Source of the DNA: Pseudomonadota bacterium
Lineage (GTDB): Bacteria > Pseudomonadota > Gammaproteobacteria > Competibacterales > Competibacteraceae
Reading direction: 5' to 3'
NCBI GenBank assembly: GCA_022709365.1
Contig: JAKLIY010000005.1
Coordinates: 1 to 64,000, forward strand
Length of the DNA: 64,000 nt
Of this stretch, positions 17,222 through 27,980 are shown one piece after another; position 1 is the first letter of the stretch, and the number at the start of each line of letters is the position of its first letter. A program made the position numbers and the translations under genes. The notes under the pieces were generated by a model that saw only the letters and a program-made list of their open reading frames with translations, did not search any database and had not been told where the DNA came from.

Positions 17222-19045
17222 ATGGCGGAACCCGAATCTCATGCGTTGACCGAAATAGTTCGCGACATCGTCCAGCGCCACAGCGGCATGCCGACCCGGC
17301 TGCTGCAAATCCTGCGCGACGTACAGGATCATCTGACCTGGCTCTCGCCTGAGGCCATCAACGAAGTGGCTCAGGAACTCAGCATTTCGCCCAACAAGGT
17401 TCATAGCGTCGCTGAGTTTTATTCCTTCCTCTATACCGTGCCACGCGGTTGCTACGACATCCTGTTCAGCGACAATATCACCGACCGGATGCTCGGCAAC
17501 CGCGAATTGTTACACTATCTCTGTGATCGACTGGGCGTCGGCATCGGTGAAATGCGCACGGATGGCACGGTGACCGTGGGTGTGACCTCCTGCACCGGCA
17601 TGTGCGATCAGGGACCGGCGGCGCTGGTCAATGGCTATACCCTGACTCGGTTGAACAAGCCACGCCTGAATCGCATTGCTGAATTGGTCGAAAGCCGGAC
17701 ACCGCTGGAACAATGGCCGCAGGAATTTTTTGAAGTATCCAGCAATATCCGTCGCGCTGACATTCTTCTGGGGCGGCATTTTGCCGATGGCGCGGCGTTG
17801 CGGGCGGTGTTGAAGCGTGGCCCCGAGGCGATCCTGGAAGAAATGATCAAATCCGGTCTGCGCGGTCAGGGCGGCGCTGGTTTTAAATTGGCTGCCAAGT
17901 GGATGTCCTGCCGCAATGCGCCGGGCGAGGTGAAATATGTAGTCTGTAACGCCGATGAAGGCGAGCCAGGCACCTTCAAGGATCGGGTGTTGATGCAGGA
18001 TTTCGCCGATCTGGTGTTCGAGGGCATGACCCTGTGTGGCCGGGTGATCGGCGCGCATCACGGCTTTGTCTACCTGCGTGGCGAATACCGTTATCTGCTG
18101 GATTCGCTCAAGGCCACCTTGCAACGCCGCCGGGACGCCGGGTTGCTGGGGACAGGCATTCTGGGCGAGCCGACGTTCAGTTTCGATATCGACATTCATC
18201 TGGGCGCTGGCGCGTATGTTTGCGGTGAAGAATCCGCGTTGATTGAATCGCTGGAAGGCAAGCACGGCGTCCCGCGCATTCGCCCGCCGTTCCCGACGAC
18301 GCACGGCTATTTGAACAAGCCGACGGTAGTCAATAACGTCGAAACCTTCGCTACCGCCGCCAAGATCGCGGTGGAAGGCGGCAACTGGTTCGCCAGTCGC
18401 GGCACCGCGGAATCCAAAGGCACCAAATTGCTGAGTCTGAGCGGCGACTGTGAACGTCCGGGTATCTATGAATATCCGTTCGGGGTGACCGTGCGGCGAG
18501 TGCTGGAAGATTGCGGAGCGCGCGACGCCCAGGGCATTCAAATGGCCGGTCCGGCCGGTCACATGATTTCCGCCAGGGAATTTGACCGGCGCATTTGCTT
18601 TGAGGACCTGGCGACTGGCGGGTCGTTCATGGTGTTCGACCAGAGCCGCGATATTCTCGACGGCATTCGCAATTTTACCCATTTCTTTGTCCACGAAAGC
18701 TGCGGGTTCTGCACACCCTGCCGGGTTGGCACGTCGCTGATGCGCGATTTGGTCATCAAGGTGCATACCGGGCATGGCACGCCGTATGATCTCGAAGAAA
18801 TGCGCAAGCTGGGGCGGATCATGCAGGTCGCCTGTCATTGTGGACTGGGTCAAACTGCGCCCAATCCGGTGCTGGACAGCCTCGATCAGTTCCCGGAAGC
18901 CTATCAGCGGCGGTTGCGCGCCACGACCTTTGAACCGGCCTTCGATCTGAACGCCGCGCTGGAAGACGCCCGCCAATTGACTGGGCGCAGTGATGCGGGC
19001 GCGTATTTGAATGAAGAAGACTTGATGCTGGGGGCGATGCCATGA
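17222..19045 (+). CDS. hoxF: HoxF, diaphorase subunit of NAD-linked [NiFe] hydrogenase
   Basis: HoxF passes electrons between NAD(H) and the Fe-S chain of the bidirectional soluble hydrogenase. The 607-residue protein is the usual fusion of a NuoE-like domain (1-160, [2Fe-2S] ligands including VTSCTGMCDQGP) and a NuoF-like domain. In the latter, GRGQGGAGF near residue 217 binds FMN, GAGAYVCGEESA at 328-339 is the nucleotide-binding loop, and SCGFCTPC at 493-500 plus CHCGLG near 538 ligate a [4Fe-4S] cluster. It is the first gene of hoxFUYHW and overlaps hoxU by ATGA. All key residues appear intact. Confidence 0.95.
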   Translation: MAEPESHALTEIVRDIVQRHSGMPTRLLQILRDVQDHLTWLSPEAINEVAQELSISPNKVHSVAEFYSFLYTVPRGCYDILFSDNITDRMLGNRELLHYLCDRLGVGIGEMRTDGTVTVGVTSCTGMCDQGPAALVNGYTLTRLNKPRLNRIAELVESRTPLEQWPQEFFEVSSNIRRADILLGRHFADGAALRAVLKRGPEAILEEMIKSGLRGQGGAGFKLAAKWMSCRNAPGEVKYVVCNADEGEPGTFKDRVLMQDFADLVFEGMTLCGRVIGAHHGFVYLRGEYRYLLDSLKATLQRRRDAGLLGTGILGEPTFSFDIDIHLGAGAYVCGEESALIESLEGKHGVPRIRPPFPTTHGYLNKPTVVNNVETFATAAKIAVEGGNWFASRGTAESKGTKLLSLSGDCERPGIYEYPFGVTVRRVLEDCGARDAQGIQMAGPAGHMISAREFDRRICFEDLATGGSFMVFDQSRDILDGIRNFTHFFVHESCGFCTPCRVGTSLMRDLVIKVHTGHGTPYDLEEMRKLGRIMQVACHCGLGQTAPNPVLDSLDQFPEAYQRRLRATTFEPAFDLNAALEDARQLTGRSDAGAYLNEEDLMLGAMP

Positions 19046-19782
19046 GCGAGGAACTAGGTTTCACGCTGGACGGGCGACGGATTCCGTTCCAGGACGGCCA
19101 GACCGTCATGGCAGCGGCGCTAGCCGCCGGTGTTTACATTCCGCATCTGTGTTTTAACCCGGATTTTGCTCCGCATGGCAGTTGCCGGGTCTGTCTGGTC
19201 AAGGTCAACGGCCGGTTCCAGGCGTCCTGCACCACGCCGGCGGCGTCCGGTTTAACCGTGCAGAGTGAGACCGAGGAATTGCGCAACATCCGGCGCGGTA
19301 TCCTGCAAATGCTGTTTGTCGAGGGCAACCATGTCTGCCCGGCTTGTGAAAAGAGCGGCGCTTGTCAGCTACAGGCGGTCGCTTATTACGTCGGGATGCT
19401 GAACCCGCATTTCAGCCACTTCTACCCACGCCGACCGGTGGACGCCTCTCATGCTGAGGCGGTCATTGATTTTAATCGCTGCATTCTGTGTGAATTGTGT
19501 GTACGGGCCAGCCGAGATGTGGATGGAAAAAACATCTTTGCGGTGCAGGGGCGCGGCATTCAGGCACATTTAGTCGTTAACACGCCATCCGGTAAGTTGG
19601 GCGCGACCCACTTCAGCATTCACGACAAGGCGGCGCAGGTCTGTCCGACGGGAGCGATTCTGACCAAGCATCAAGGTTACAACGTACCGATTGGCCAGCG
19701 ACTCTACGACCGAAAGCCGATTAACGTTGTGGGGGATGTCGCGCAGTTGCCGGAAAGCAAGGGAGGGCGTCGCCATGATTGA
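19042..19782 (+). CDS. hoxU: HoxU, Fe-S subunit of the hydrogenase diaphorase
   Basis: The 246-residue protein resembles the N-terminal part of NuoG and carries electrons from HoxF to the hydrogenase module. Cysteine sets are all visible: a [2Fe-2S] plant-type group (CFNPDFAPHGSCRVC with a later C in ASCTTP), the HVCPACEKSGAC group, and CILCELCVRASR with a distal QVCPTG for a [4Fe-4S] cluster. It starts inside the hoxF stop codon (ATGA), indicating translational coupling, and overlaps hoxY by 8 bases. Confidence 0.94.
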   Translation: MSEELGFTLDGRRIPFQDGQTVMAAALAAGVYIPHLCFNPDFAPHGSCRVCLVKVNGRFQASCTTPAASGLTVQSETEELRNIRRGILQMLFVEGNHVCPACEKSGACQLQAVAYYVGMLNPHFSHFYPRRPVDASHAEAVIDFNRCILCELCVRASRDVDGKNIFAVQGRGIQAHLVVNTPSGKLGATHFSIHDKAAQVCPTGAILTKHQGYNVPIGQRLYDRKPINVVGDVAQLPESKGGRRHD

Positions 19783-20317
19783 AGCCAAGCTGAAAATCGC
19801 GACTTGTTCATTGGCCGGCTGTTTCGGTTGCCACATGTCGCTGCTCGATCTCGACGAGCGGCTGTTTGATTTAACCGAGCGGATGGAATTGGACCGCAGT
19901 CCATTGACCGATATTAAGGAACTGGGCGAATGCGATGTCGGCCTGATTGAAGGCGGAGTATGCAATGCCGAAAATGTGCATGTACTGATGGAATTCCGGG
20001 CGCGGTGCAAGATTCTGGTGGCGATTGGTGCCTGCGCGCTGAATGGCGGCATTCCAGCGATGCGCAATCAGTTCGATCTCAAGGAATGTCTGGAGGAATC
20101 CTATGTGCGCGGGATTGGCCTGGTCAACGCACAGATTCCCAATGATCCAGAAATTCCGCTGCTGTTGAATAAGGTGCATCCGCTGCATGAGGTGGTGAAG
20201 ATCGACTATTTCCTGCCTGGCTGCCCGCCCTCGGCGGATACGATCTGGACCTTCATTAACGAGCTGTTGTCAGGACAGCCTATCGCGTTGTCCTATACGC
20301 AGATTCACTACGATTAA
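19775..20317 (+). CDS. hoxY: HoxY, small subunit of the [NiFe] hydrogenase
   Basis: I start at ATG 19775, preceded by GGGAGG; this gives 180 residues, usual for HoxY. The short small subunit holds the proximal [4Fe-4S] cluster: CSLAGCFGC (C11, C16, C19) near the start, GACALNGG in the middle and LPGCPPS near the end supply the ligands. There is no Tat signal, so the enzyme is cytoplasmic, as expected for the NAD-reducing type. It overlaps the end of hoxU and is followed 13 bases later by hoxH. Confidence 0.94.
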   Translation: MIEAKLKIATCSLAGCFGCHMSLLDLDERLFDLTERMELDRSPLTDIKELGECDVGLIEGGVCNAENVHVLMEFRARCKILVAIGACALNGGIPAMRNQFDLKECLEESYVRGIGLVNAQIPNDPEIPLLLNKVHPLHEVVKIDYFLPGCPPSADTIWTFINELLSGQPIALSYTQIHYD

Positions 20318-20330
20318 GCGAGGGCGCGTC

Positions 20331-21821
20331 ATGAGTACTCTGGAAACGGCTGCCCATCCTGAACGGTTATGTCGAGTCGCCATCGATCCGCTGAGTCGGG
20401 TCGAAGGTCACGGCAAAGTCACGCTGTTGACGGATCGCGATCACCACATCCGCCAGGCGCGATTGCACATCGTCGAATTTCGCGGCTTCGAGAAATTTAT
20501 CCAGGGCCGACCCTACTGGGAGGTGCCGGTCGCTGTACAGCGCTTATGCGGCATCTGCCCGGTCAGCCATAACCTGGCGGCGGCTAAAGCGGTCGATCAA
20601 TTGGTCGGAGCGCCGGAAATTCCGCCAACCGCTGAGAAGATTCGCCGGTTGATGCACTACGGCCAGACCCTGCAATCCCACGCCGTGCATTTCTTTCATC
20701 TAGCCTCGCCGGATTTCCTGTTCGATTTCGACGATCCTACGGCCCACCGCAATATCGGCGGAGTGATGGCGGATTATCCCGATATCGCCCGTCAAGGTGT
20801 GCGGTTGCGTAAATATGGCCAGGAAGTGATTCGCGTGACCGCCGGCAAGCGAATTCATGGCACCGGCACAGTTCCCGGTGGGGTCAATAAGTCGTTGACC
20901 GTTCAGGAACGTAATTACCTGTTAACTGATCTTGATCTGCTGATCCAGTGGGGCCGTAATATCGTCAAGCTGGTCAAGCAGGCTTACGCGCTGAATCCCG
21001 GCTATTTCACCCACTTCGCCACCATCCGTACCAACTACCTCAGCTTGATCGGCGCGGACGGGGCGCTGGATTTGTACCACGGTGGATTGCGCGCCCGGAA
21101 TGAGCGCGGTGAAATCCTGTTCGATCATCTGGATTATCGACGCTATTCGCAGGTACTCCGTGAACAGGTCAAGCCGTGGAGCTACATGAAGTTTCCGTTT
21201 ATTAATTCGCTGGGTCCGGAACAAGGCTGGTACCGGGTGGGACCGCTGGCGCGGATTAACAATTGTGACCGTATCGCTACGCCACTGGCTGAGGAGGAAC
21301 GGCGGGAGTTTATGGCGCTGGGCGAGGGCCAGCCGGTTCACGTCACCTTGGCCTATCACTGGGCGCGGATGATTGAACTGTTACACGCCGCCGAAGCGAT
21401 TCGGGAATTGCTGCTCGACCCGGACATTTTTGGCGATGAGCTGGTGGCACGCGGCGAAATGACGCGGGAAGGCGTGGGGGTTATTGAAGCGCCGCGGGGT
21501 ACGTTATTCCACCATTACCGCATCAATGAAGACGGGTTGATTGAAAAGGCCAACCTGATTGTGTCCACCACTAATAATAATCAGGCGATGAATGAGTCGA
21601 TCCGCCAGGTGGCGGAGCATTATCTGGACGGTAAAGAGTTGAGCGAGCCGCTGTTAAACCAAATTGAAGTGGCGGTTCGCGCTTATGATCCCTGCCTGTC
21701 CTGCGCAACGCACGCCCTGGGAAAAATGCCACTGATCGTGGAATTGGTTGAGGAAGAAAGTGGAGCAGTGGTCGATTGTCTGGTGCGGGACGCGGATGGA
21801 ACCTTCCACAGCTCTTATTGA
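20331..21821 (+). CDS. hoxH: HoxH, large catalytic subunit of the [NiFe] hydrogenase
   Basis: HoxH holds the Ni-Fe(CN)2CO site that splits or makes H2. The 496-residue protein has both metal-binding motifs: RLCGICPVSH with C73 and C76, and DPCLSCATH with C455 and C458. The 35 residues after H461 are the C-terminal peptide that a maturation protease removes after Ni insertion. The likely protease gene follows and overlaps by 26 bases. No hyp genes for the metal ligands are present in this window, so maturation must draw on genes elsewhere. Confidence 0.96.
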   Translation: MSTLETAAHPERLCRVAIDPLSRVEGHGKVTLLTDRDHHIRQARLHIVEFRGFEKFIQGRPYWEVPVAVQRLCGICPVSHNLAAAKAVDQLVGAPEIPPTAEKIRRLMHYGQTLQSHAVHFFHLASPDFLFDFDDPTAHRNIGGVMADYPDIARQGVRLRKYGQEVIRVTAGKRIHGTGTVPGGVNKSLTVQERNYLLTDLDLLIQWGRNIVKLVKQAYALNPGYFTHFATIRTNYLSLIGADGALDLYHGGLRARNERGEILFDHLDYRRYSQVLREQVKPWSYMKFPFINSLGPEQGWYRVGPLARINNCDRIATPLAEEERREFMALGEGQPVHVTLAYHWARMIELLHAAEAIRELLLDPDIFGDELVARGEMTREGVGVIEAPRGTLFHHYRINEDGLIEKANLIVSTTNNNQAMNESIRQVAEHYLDGKELSEPLLNQIEVAVRAYDPCLSCATHALGKMPLIVELVEEESGAVVDCLVRDADGTFHSSY

Positions 21822-22344
21822 AGAATCACGCCCCATTGTGCTGATTCTCGCCTGCGGCAATCCCAGCCGGGGCGACGACGCGCTGGGGCCGCTATTTCTG
21901 GATCGACTCGCAGAATTACAGGAGCAGCGCGGCGGCCATTGGCAGGATGTCGAACTGCTGACTGACTTTCAGTTGCAGATTGAACACGCCGTTGATTTGG
22001 AAAAGCGGGCGCTGGCGCTGTTTGTCGACGCCAGTGTGTCGGGTCCCGCTCCGTATCACTTCACCCGCCTTCAACCGATGCGGGATTCCAGCTACACCAG
22101 TCACGCTCTTTCGCCCGCCGCCGTGCTGCATGTTTATCAGCAAATTCACCATGCGCCGCCACCACCCGCCTTTCAACTAGCGATTCGTGGCGAATCCTTT
22201 GAGTTGGGTCAGCCATTGAGCGCGGCGGCTGAGGCGCATCTGGCGGCGGCGCTGACGTTCGCTGAGCGGTTATTGGCGCGGTGCGAGGTCGGCGTCTGGG
22301 ATGAATTCGCTGCAATCAATGCGGCTGATGGCCGGTTGCCGTGA
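21796..22344 (+). CDS. hoxW: HoxW-like hydrogenase maturation protease
   Basis: The 182-residue product (start ATG 21796) has the HycI/HoxW-family motif LACGNPSRGDDALGP, whose acidic residue senses nickel in the large-subunit precursor, and a second acidic region LFVDASVSG. It should cleave the HoxH C-terminal extension. It starts within the hoxH coding end, so translation is coupled. Its 3' end overlaps the convergent esterase gene by 29 bases. Earlier in-frame starts are possible but lie deeper inside hoxH. Confidence 0.85.
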   Translation: MEPSTALIEESRPIVLILACGNPSRGDDALGPLFLDRLAELQEQRGGHWQDVELLTDFQLQIEHAVDLEKRALALFVDASVSGPAPYHFTRLQPMRDSSYTSHALSPAAVLHVYQQIHHAPPPPAFQLAIRGESFELGQPLSAAAEAHLAAALTFAERLLARCEVGVWDEFAAINAADGRLP

Positions 22345-23434
22345 GCGTGCGGCAGCGCTCCACAAACTGCCCGATACGCTCGATAGCCTCCTGCGCTTCC
22401 GGCAGAATCGGCGCGAACAGGTGCCAGACGTGTAGCATCTCCGGCCAGGTTTCCAACTCCGCTATCGAACCCGCCGCACGGGCCTTGTTGACGTAGCGCC
22501 GAGCGTCGCCCAGCATCATCTCCGCTTCACTGGCCTGGATCAGCACCGGCGGCAGCCCGGACAAGTCGCCGAAGATGGGCGAAATCAGTGGATTGGGCGG
22601 CGCAGTCCGGTTGAGGACCCACATCAGCAGCAATCGAATGGATCGAGGGGTTTTTAAAAACCATTCGAGGCTCGGCCCCAACATCCGGTCCGTTTTAAGG
22701 TTTGTTTTGAAGGTGGGGCTGGAAAAAGTCATATCCACCCCGGGCGAGATCGCGATAGCCCCATTGGCGGCGCGTAACCCGGCATCCCGCGCCCAGGCGA
22801 TCAACGTCAGCGTCAATCCCCCGCCTGCTGAATCACCGGCCACGAACAATTCTTGAACCGGAGCGGGACCCTCCGGGCCATGATCCAGAATCCAGCGATA
22901 GCCCGTTTGGCAATCCGCGATTAGCTCCCGGCGCGTATGCTCCAGCATCAACCGATAATTCAGCGCCAATACCGAAGCCCCGGTCACCCGTGCCAATTCA
23001 GTGGTGATGACCCGATGGCCGCGTGGACAGCCGCTGATGAAGCTGCCGCCGTGCAAATAGAGCAAGCGACGGTTTGGATCAGAGTGCGGTGCCAGTACCC
23101 ATTCCCCCGGTACGCCATCGACATCCACTTCCTGAATCCGGTATCCGGCATCGCCGGCCAGCAACGGCGGTTCGCAAAAGCCTCGCGCCATGACTTGGCG
23201 GATGGTATCTAACCGCTGTTGCCGGGGAACCGAGCGAATTTCCGCCGACGCCTGTTCCAGCAAGCGCAACGCTTCCTGGTTTTCGGGGCTGGCGTGATCC
23301 CGTGATCCGGCACGACTGTCGGCGATGGGATGATCGTAAGCCAGCAGCTTGGGGCCTTTGAGAAAAGCCTGGATCAGCAGCCAGGCGATGAAAAGGACGG
23401 ACAGCAGTCCGGTCAACAGGGGCCAGTCCAGCAT
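22316..23434 (-). CDS. Alpha/beta hydrolase, HSL-type esterase
   Basis: The 372-residue protein has an N-terminal membrane anchor (TGLLSVLFIAWLLIQAFL) and a hormone-sensitive-lipase-type hydrolase domain. The oxyanion motif LYLHGGSF and the nucleophile elbow GDSAGGG are clear; the likely acid is in SEAEMMLGDA and the base in MLHVWH. These enzymes hydrolyse short-chain esters or lactones. It faces the hox operon tail-to-tail with a 29-base overlap, and nothing ties it to hydrogenase. Substrate unknown. Confidence 0.87.
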   Translation of the reverse strand: MLDWPLLTGLLSVLFIAWLLIQAFLKGPKLLAYDHPIADSRAGSRDHASPENQEALRLLEQASAEIRSVPRQQRLDTIRQVMARGFCEPPLLAGDAGYRIQEVDVDGVPGEWVLAPHSDPNRRLLYLHGGSFISGCPRGHRVITTELARVTGASVLALNYRLMLEHTRRELIADCQTGYRWILDHGPEGPAPVQELFVAGDSAGGGLTLTLIAWARDAGLRAANGAIAISPGVDMTFSSPTFKTNLKTDRMLGPSLEWFLKTPRSIRLLLMWVLNRTAPPNPLISPIFGDLSGLPPVLIQASEAEMMLGDARRYVNKARAAGSIAELETWPEMLHVWHLFAPILPEAQEAIERIGQFVERCRTLTATGHQPH

Positions 23435-23516
23435 GAGCGTTGCTCCTCAAGGTGATTTAGTGAGCGAATCGACATTAGCAGATGCGGGGGAGCAACTGTG
23501 TTTGAGGTCAAGCGGT

Positions 23517-24630
<1,114 letters not shown>

Positions 24631-26427
24631 TCAATAGCCCGCCGTCAAACTGCCTGCCCGCCGGGGGTCGGAGAAGCCGAACAGTCCCTCCGGGGCGCGG
24701 ACGATACTTTGCGTGTTGCCCATGGTGTCCTTGACCACGACTTTGTGACCCAACCCCCCCAGCAACCGCACGGTATCCGGGCTGAGTCCCTCCTCAACCC
24801 GCAACTCATCGGGTTGCCATTGATGATGAATACGCGGGGCGAGGGTGGCTTCGGCGATGTTCATCCGGTGATCGATGACGTTCAACACAGTTTGCAGCAC
24901 AGTGGTGATAATGCGGCTGCCGCCCGGACTGCCCGTGACCAGCACGACCTGCCCATCTTTGAACACCAGGGTGGGTGTCATTGAACTCAACGGGCGCTTA
25001 CCGGGACCCACCGCGTTCGCTTCGCCGCTGATCAGTCCGTAGGCGTTCGGGACGCCCGGCTTGGCGGCAAAGTCGTCCATCTCATTGTTCAACAGAATGC
25101 CGGCACCGGCAACGACGATGCCGGAACCGTAGGCGAAATTCAGGGTATAGGTCACGGCAACCGCGTTGCCGTCCCGATCCACGATGGAGTAGTGCGTGGT
25201 CTGCCCGCTTTCGTAGGGTTGCGGCTGGCCGGGTTTGATGTCCGTCGCTGGCCGGGCGCGATTCAGGTCGATGTGCGCCGCCAGTGTTTTGGCATAAGCC
25301 TTCGAGGTCAGGCCCGCGATGGGAATCTTCACGAAATCGGGATCACCCAGATATTCGCTGCGGTCGGCGTAGGCCAGTTTCATCGCTTCGGCCATGCGAT
25401 GGAGCGTTGCGGCGCTTTCCGGCCCCAGTTCCGCCAGCGGCCAGGTTTCCAGGATATTCAGAATCTGGATCAAATGCACGCCGCCGGAACTGGGCGGCGG
25501 CATCGAGATAATGTCGTAGCCCCGATAATGGCCCTTGACCGGGGTGCGAACCACCGCCCGGTAATTCTTCAAATCGTCCAGACTGATCAACCCCTGGTTC
25601 GCCTGCATGTCGGCAACCAGTTTCTCCGCGATTGCGCCTTCATAGAAGGCGTTAGCGCCCTGTTCCGCAATCAGGCCGAGCGAGGTCGCCAAGTCAGCCT
25701 GAACCAGCGTGTCGCCGGGCTGGTAGGGAGCGCCGTCGGCCTTGAAGAAAATCTTCATGCTGGCCGGCCAGCGCGTCATCTGCTGGCGCACTTCCAGCAG
25801 GGATTGCGCGAGTTCGGGCCTGACCAGAATACCCCGTTCAGCCAGATGGAGAGCGGGTTCGACCAGCGCCCGCCACGGTAGACGGCCATGCCGTTGATGA
25901 GCCAGCGCCAACCCGGCCACGGTGCCCGGCGTCCCAACCGCCTGGTGACTGTGGCGGAGACGGGTTTCATCCACCTCGCCCGTGGCGTTCAGATACAGAT
26001 TCCGGCGGGCGGCGGCAGGCGCGGTTTCCCGGAAATCAATCGCCTCCGTCTGCTTTTGGGCCGTGTCGTAAACCAGCATGAAGCCGCCGCCACCGAGATT
26101 GCCAGCCTGCGGCAGCGTGACCGCCAGCGCGAAACCGACCGCGACTGCGGCATCGACGGCATTACCGCCCTGCTTCAGAATGTCCAGGCCGACCTGGGTG
26201 GCCAGCGCCTCCTGGCTGGCGACCATACCGCTGCGGGCAAAAATTGGGTGAATCCGGTCGCGAGCGCTATAAAACGTCGATTCGAGGGGCCGGTCAGCGT
26301 CGAATTGGCCAACGGGTTTAACGAGCGCCGGTTCGGCCAGCGCTGGCGGGACCGACAGCATCGGCGGCAGACTGCACGGGCCGAACAGCAATAGCACATT
26401 GAGCAGGTGGGCGAGGCGACGGGGCAT
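24631..26427 (-). CDS. ggt: Gamma-glutamyltranspeptidase
   Basis: GGT cleaves the gamma-glutamyl bond of glutathione in the periplasm. I start at ATG 26427 (MPRRLAHLL), preceded by GGAG and followed by a signal peptide; the upstream in-frame ATG at 26514 would run into thiD. The product of about 598 residues is made as a precursor that cuts itself before the catalytic Thr, here T410 in TTHYSIVD. Other hallmarks are LGGGGFMLVYD, LNNEMDDFAAKPG and TGSPGGSRIITTVLQ. It follows thiD by 79 bases on the same strand, possibly co-transcribed. Family call is certain. Confidence 0.93.
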   Translation of the reverse strand: MPRRLAHLLNVLLLFGPCSLPPMLSVPPALAEPALVKPVGQFDADRPLESTFYSARDRIHPIFARSGMVASQEALATQVGLDILKQGGNAVDAAVAVGFALAVTLPQAGNLGGGGFMLVYDTAQKQTEAIDFRETAPAAARRNLYLNATGEVDETRLRHSHQAVGTPGTVAGLALAHQRHGRLPWRALVEPALHLAERGILVRPELAQSLLEVRQQMTRWPASMKIFFKADGAPYQPGDTLVQADLATSLGLIAEQGANAFYEGAIAEKLVADMQANQGLISLDDLKNYRAVVRTPVKGHYRGYDIISMPPPSSGGVHLIQILNILETWPLAELGPESAATLHRMAEAMKLAYADRSEYLGDPDFVKIPIAGLTSKAYAKTLAAHIDLNRARPATDIKPGQPQPYESGQTTHYSIVDRDGNAVAVTYTLNFAYGSGIVVAGAGILLNNEMDDFAAKPGVPNAYGLISGEANAVGPGKRPLSSMTPTLVFKDGQVVLVTGSPGGSRIITTVLQTVLNVIDHRMNIAEATLAPRIHHQWQPDELRVEEGLSPDTVRLLGGLGHKVVVKDTMGNTQSIVRAPEGLFGFSDPRRAGSLTAGY

Positions 26428-26506
26428 GATGATCTCCGGGTCAAGGGTTCTGGCGAATGAGCGTAGGTGCAGCCTATTCGAGATTTTCCATGAAGTTAGT
26501 TTAAAG

Positions 26507-27307
26507 TTACCCAAGCCGCACTGTATGCCCGTGATTCAGCGGACCACACCCCTGGCCCAGTCCTGGCGCAGTGCGGATCGCTTCGTGAACATAAGCCAGC
26601 GCCCGGCGAACTGCATCGACTAACGGCATACCCTGGGCCAGACCAGTGGCGATGGCCGAGGCCAGGGTACAGCCGGTACCATGGATGTTGCGGCTTGCAG
26701 CGCGCGGCGCAGTAAACGCCTCTGCGCCTCCTGGCCAGACCAGCCAGTCGGTGACGGTTGCGCCAGCCAAATGCCCGCCTTTGACCAGCACCGCTGCCGG
26801 TCCCAGCTCCAGCAACTGCCGGGCCGCCGCTGCTAAATCATCGGGTTTCCGAATCGTCAACCCGCTCAATGCCTCAGCTTCGCGCACATTCGGAGTGATC
26901 AGGGCTGCGCGGGGCAACAACCGCCGGATCAGCGTCTCCTGCGCTTCTGGATTGAGCAGGCTGTCGCCGCCCTTGGCGTACATGACCGGATCGACCACCA
27001 CCGGAATACCCGTCGCTGCACTTTCCAGCGTGGCGACGACCGCCTCAATCACCGCAGCGTTATGCAACATGCCGGTCTTGATGCAGTCTGCGCCGATGTC
27101 TTCCAGCACCAACTGCATTTGTTGCGCAATGAATGCGGGTTCTACGCCGACAATGCCGAAGACGCCCTGAGTGTTCTGCGCCGTCAGCGCGGTGATGGCC
27201 GTCGCTGCGTAGCCGCCCAGCGCCGTCACGGTCTTCACATCGGCCTGAATCCCCGCGCCGCCGCCGGAATCTGAACCTGCGACAATCAATACTCGTCCTA
27301 TTGCCAT
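26507..27307 (-). CDS. thiD: Hydroxymethylpyrimidine (phosphate) kinase ThiD
   Basis: ThiD phosphorylates HMP and HMP-P in thiamine synthesis. The 266-residue protein has the family start VLIVAGSDSGGGAGIQAD, the ALTAQNT segment, the DPVMYAKGGDSLL motif and the C-terminal anion-hole motif HGTGCTLASAIA with the catalytic Cys. Length is typical. No other thiamine genes and no TPP riboswitch are visible next to it. It is divergent from the thioesterase gene. Confidence 0.94.
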   Translation of the reverse strand: MAIGRVLIVAGSDSGGGAGIQADVKTVTALGGYAATAITALTAQNTQGVFGIVGVEPAFIAQQMQLVLEDIGADCIKTGMLHNAAVIEAVVATLESAATGIPVVVDPVMYAKGGDSLLNPEAQETLIRRLLPRAALITPNVREAEALSGLTIRKPDDLAAAARQLLELGPAAVLVKGGHLAGATVTDWLVWPGGAEAFTAPRAASRNIHGTGCTLASAIATGLAQGMPLVDAVRRALAYVHEAIRTAPGLGQGCGPLNHGHTVRLG

Positions 27308-27397
27308 GCTTTCTCATCTCCAAGGTTCCAAATCATTGCGCAACGTGGCAAAAGCAGGTAGCGTACCGCGCTTTTACGGAACGCGACGACTCTCAAC

Positions 27398-27934
27398 ATG
27401 CGGATCGAATCCCCCCTGTGCCTGTACACCGGCGTCGTGCCGCCCGAGTGGATTGATTATAACGGCCATATGAACGTGGCTTACTACGTTCTGGCGTTTG
27501 ACCAAGCCACCGATGCCTTCATGGATCATCTGGGCATGGGGCCAGATTATCGGAATCGCGAAAACTGTTCGGCTTTCGTCGTGGAAACGCACGTAAATTA
27601 TCAACGTGAACTGGTAGCTGGCGATCCCATGCGCATTACGACGCAACTGCTCGGCTTCGACAGCAAGCGCCTGCACTATTTTCATCGCCTCTACCATGCC
27701 ACACGGGGCTTTTTGTCGGCCACGACGGAACTGATGGTGATTCATGTGGATCTGGTTGAGCGACACAGTGCGTCCATGCCCTTGGCGGTGCTGGATCGAC
27801 TGGGCGCGGTGATGGCCCAGCATATTCAATTGCCGCGACCGCCGCAGTCAGGTCGGGTCATTGGGGTGCGCGCCAAACCGGCAGTGGCCGCGATCACGGC
27901 GATCACGCCGGCGCTGGCCCGAGGTCGGGGTTGA
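27398..27934 (+). CDS. Hotdog-fold acyl-CoA thioesterase
   Basis: The 178-residue protein has the hotdog motif WIDYNGHMNVAYYVLAFDQA, typical of 4-hydroxybenzoyl-CoA-type and carnitine-pathway (betainyl-CoA) thioesterases; the Asp in the first segment is the usual catalytic residue. VNYQRELVAGDPMRI and ELMVIHVDL fit the fold. It lies between thiD and the type II secretion genes without clear link to either. Substrate cannot be told. Confidence 0.85.
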   Translation: MRIESPLCLYTGVVPPEWIDYNGHMNVAYYVLAFDQATDAFMDHLGMGPDYRNRENCSAFVVETHVNYQRELVAGDPMRITTQLLGFDSKRLHYFHRLYHATRGFLSATTELMVIHVDLVERHSASMPLAVLDRLGAVMAQHIQLPRPPQSGRVIGVRAKPAVAAITAITPALARGRG

Positions 27935-27980
27935 CGACGCGATCCGCAGAAAGCGGGATCGACCGTGCCGGATTTTTGCT

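Noticed and set aside
17510-18976. A 488-codon open frame on the minus strand opposite hoxF
   Set aside because: It is a shadow of the GC-rich hoxF codons; the plus-strand protein has every expected Fe-S, FMN and NAD motif and the antisense product resembles nothing.
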